A stretch of 64,000 bases of DNA, from contig OX387184.1 in the NCBI GenBank assembly GCA_947561395.2, positions 42,274,766 through 42,338,765 on the forward strand, given 5' to 3'. Below the pieces are notes generated by a model, which saw only the letters and a program-made list of their open reading frames with translations, did not search any database and was not told the origin of the DNA. The position numbers and the translations under genes are program-made. The DNA comes from Buxus sempervirens. Its lineage: Eukaryota; Streptophyta; Magnoliopsida; Buxales; Buxaceae. Positions 63,484 through 64,000 of this stretch are shown here, piece by piece; position 1 is the first letter of the stretch; each line of letters opens with the position of its first letter.

Positions 63484-64000
63484 TGTAACGCCCCGAACCC
63501 GGGTCAGTGCAAACCAGCACCCAACCCGAACCCGGTTCGCTACTGTAACAACCCAAGTCCGATTCAACAATCAAACTCGAGATGTTACCACGAAGCTGGG
63601 GTCAGATACATACCAAGATTCACAATAATTTTAAAATTTATAAATCAATTACATCAGAGTTATGGTGGCCAAATAAGATAAACAATTCTTTAATCAATAT
63701 ATTCAATTCAATTTACAATTAAGTTTATCTAATCAACATGTGACATTAATACCGATTATAATTCTACCCATCAAATTAAAACCCCATCTTCGCGATCTCT
63801 CCAAGCAACCTGAAAAATATAGGGGAAAACGGAGTGAGATTTACATCTCAGCAAGTAGCAGGTGCATGCAATTTGAAACAGTCCAATATAAGCAAATAGT
63901 CATGAGGTATTCGATTAATCAACGATAAGACGAGAAATCCAAGTTATTCATGGCAATTCCAAATAAAGCGATAAAACAGACGATCATGTATAAATACCAG
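63484..64000 (-). repeat. 5' LTR of the LARD-like element, partial
   Basis: 517 bp visible, identical base for base to 57069-57585. The rest lies beyond the window. Confidence 0.95.

Larger units (their letters stand above)
57069..64000 (-). mobile_element. Non-autonomous LTR element (LARD-like), runs off the window
   Basis: Minus-strand element. The 3' LTR is 57069-60076 (3008 bp) and the 5' LTR begins at 63484 and continues past 64000. The two are identical over the visible 517 bp. In the element's direction, LTR end ...CGTTACA is followed after 4 bases by the primer site TGGTATCAGAG (complement of 63469-63479), and the internal region ends in a purine-rich tract just before the TGTAAAACCCC start of the 3' LTR. 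The 3.4-kb interior has no gag or pol but one open gene on the opposite strand. It inserted into ORF1 of the LINE. The right-hand target duplication is outside the window. Confidence 0.88.

Noticed and set aside
1..64000. tRNA or rRNA genes, operons, ribosome binding sites, riboswitches
   Set aside because: None seen; the tRNA-like matches are retroelement primer binding sites, and the window is plant nuclear DNA.

Overview
The window is nuclear DNA of a flowering plant, most likely a eudicot. It is AT-rich, has GT-AG introns, and is dominated by plant-type retroelements (a Tat-lineage Ty3/gypsy element, LINEs, foldback and MITE-like elements, a non-autonomous LTR element). Nothing prokaryotic is present. 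The species cannot be named from the sequence.

One host gene is clear. It encodes a 394-residue alpha/beta hydrolase of the ABHD11/YbfF type, in 13 exons on the + strand from 8593 to 49352. The exons sum to 1185 coding bases, but introns inflated by transposons stretch the gene to 40.8 kb. Intron 1 holds a LINE fragment nested in a hAT-like repeat. Intron 5 holds a small foldback and a LINE 3' end. Intron 6 holds an inverted pair of pararetrovirus-like segments and an RTE LINE fragment. Intron 9 holds a decayed LINE. Intron 10 (19.5 kb) holds a complete 16.6 kb Tat-lineage LTR retrotransposon.

The Tat element (29938-46545) has 1088-bp LTRs with only 5 differences, a gtaac target duplication, and gag, protease and RT/RNase H/second RNase H/integrase. 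Between pol and the 3' LTR it carries two spliced antisense genes of the plant mobile domain (PMD) type, 42152-45232 and 39055-41811. The first has one in-frame stop; the second is open. Region 1-8590 is gene-poor: old retroelement debris, a recurrent module of about 147 bp, and a striking GGTACC-rich foldback at 7162-7529.

Downstream of the hydrolase lie two MITE-like elements and tandem repeats, then a LINE with an open 1367-codon ORF2 on the minus strand (52616-57068). Its ORF1 is cut by a second LTR element (57069 to beyond 64000, minus strand). That element has 3.0-kb LTRs that are identical over the visible 517 bp. It has no gag or pol. It carries one open antisense gene (61603-62997) resembling the putative plant transposon domain family and preceded by a 5' UTR intron. 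The most interesting theme is that two unrelated LTR elements each carry spliced, antisense, host-like genes of families linked to mobile DNA.
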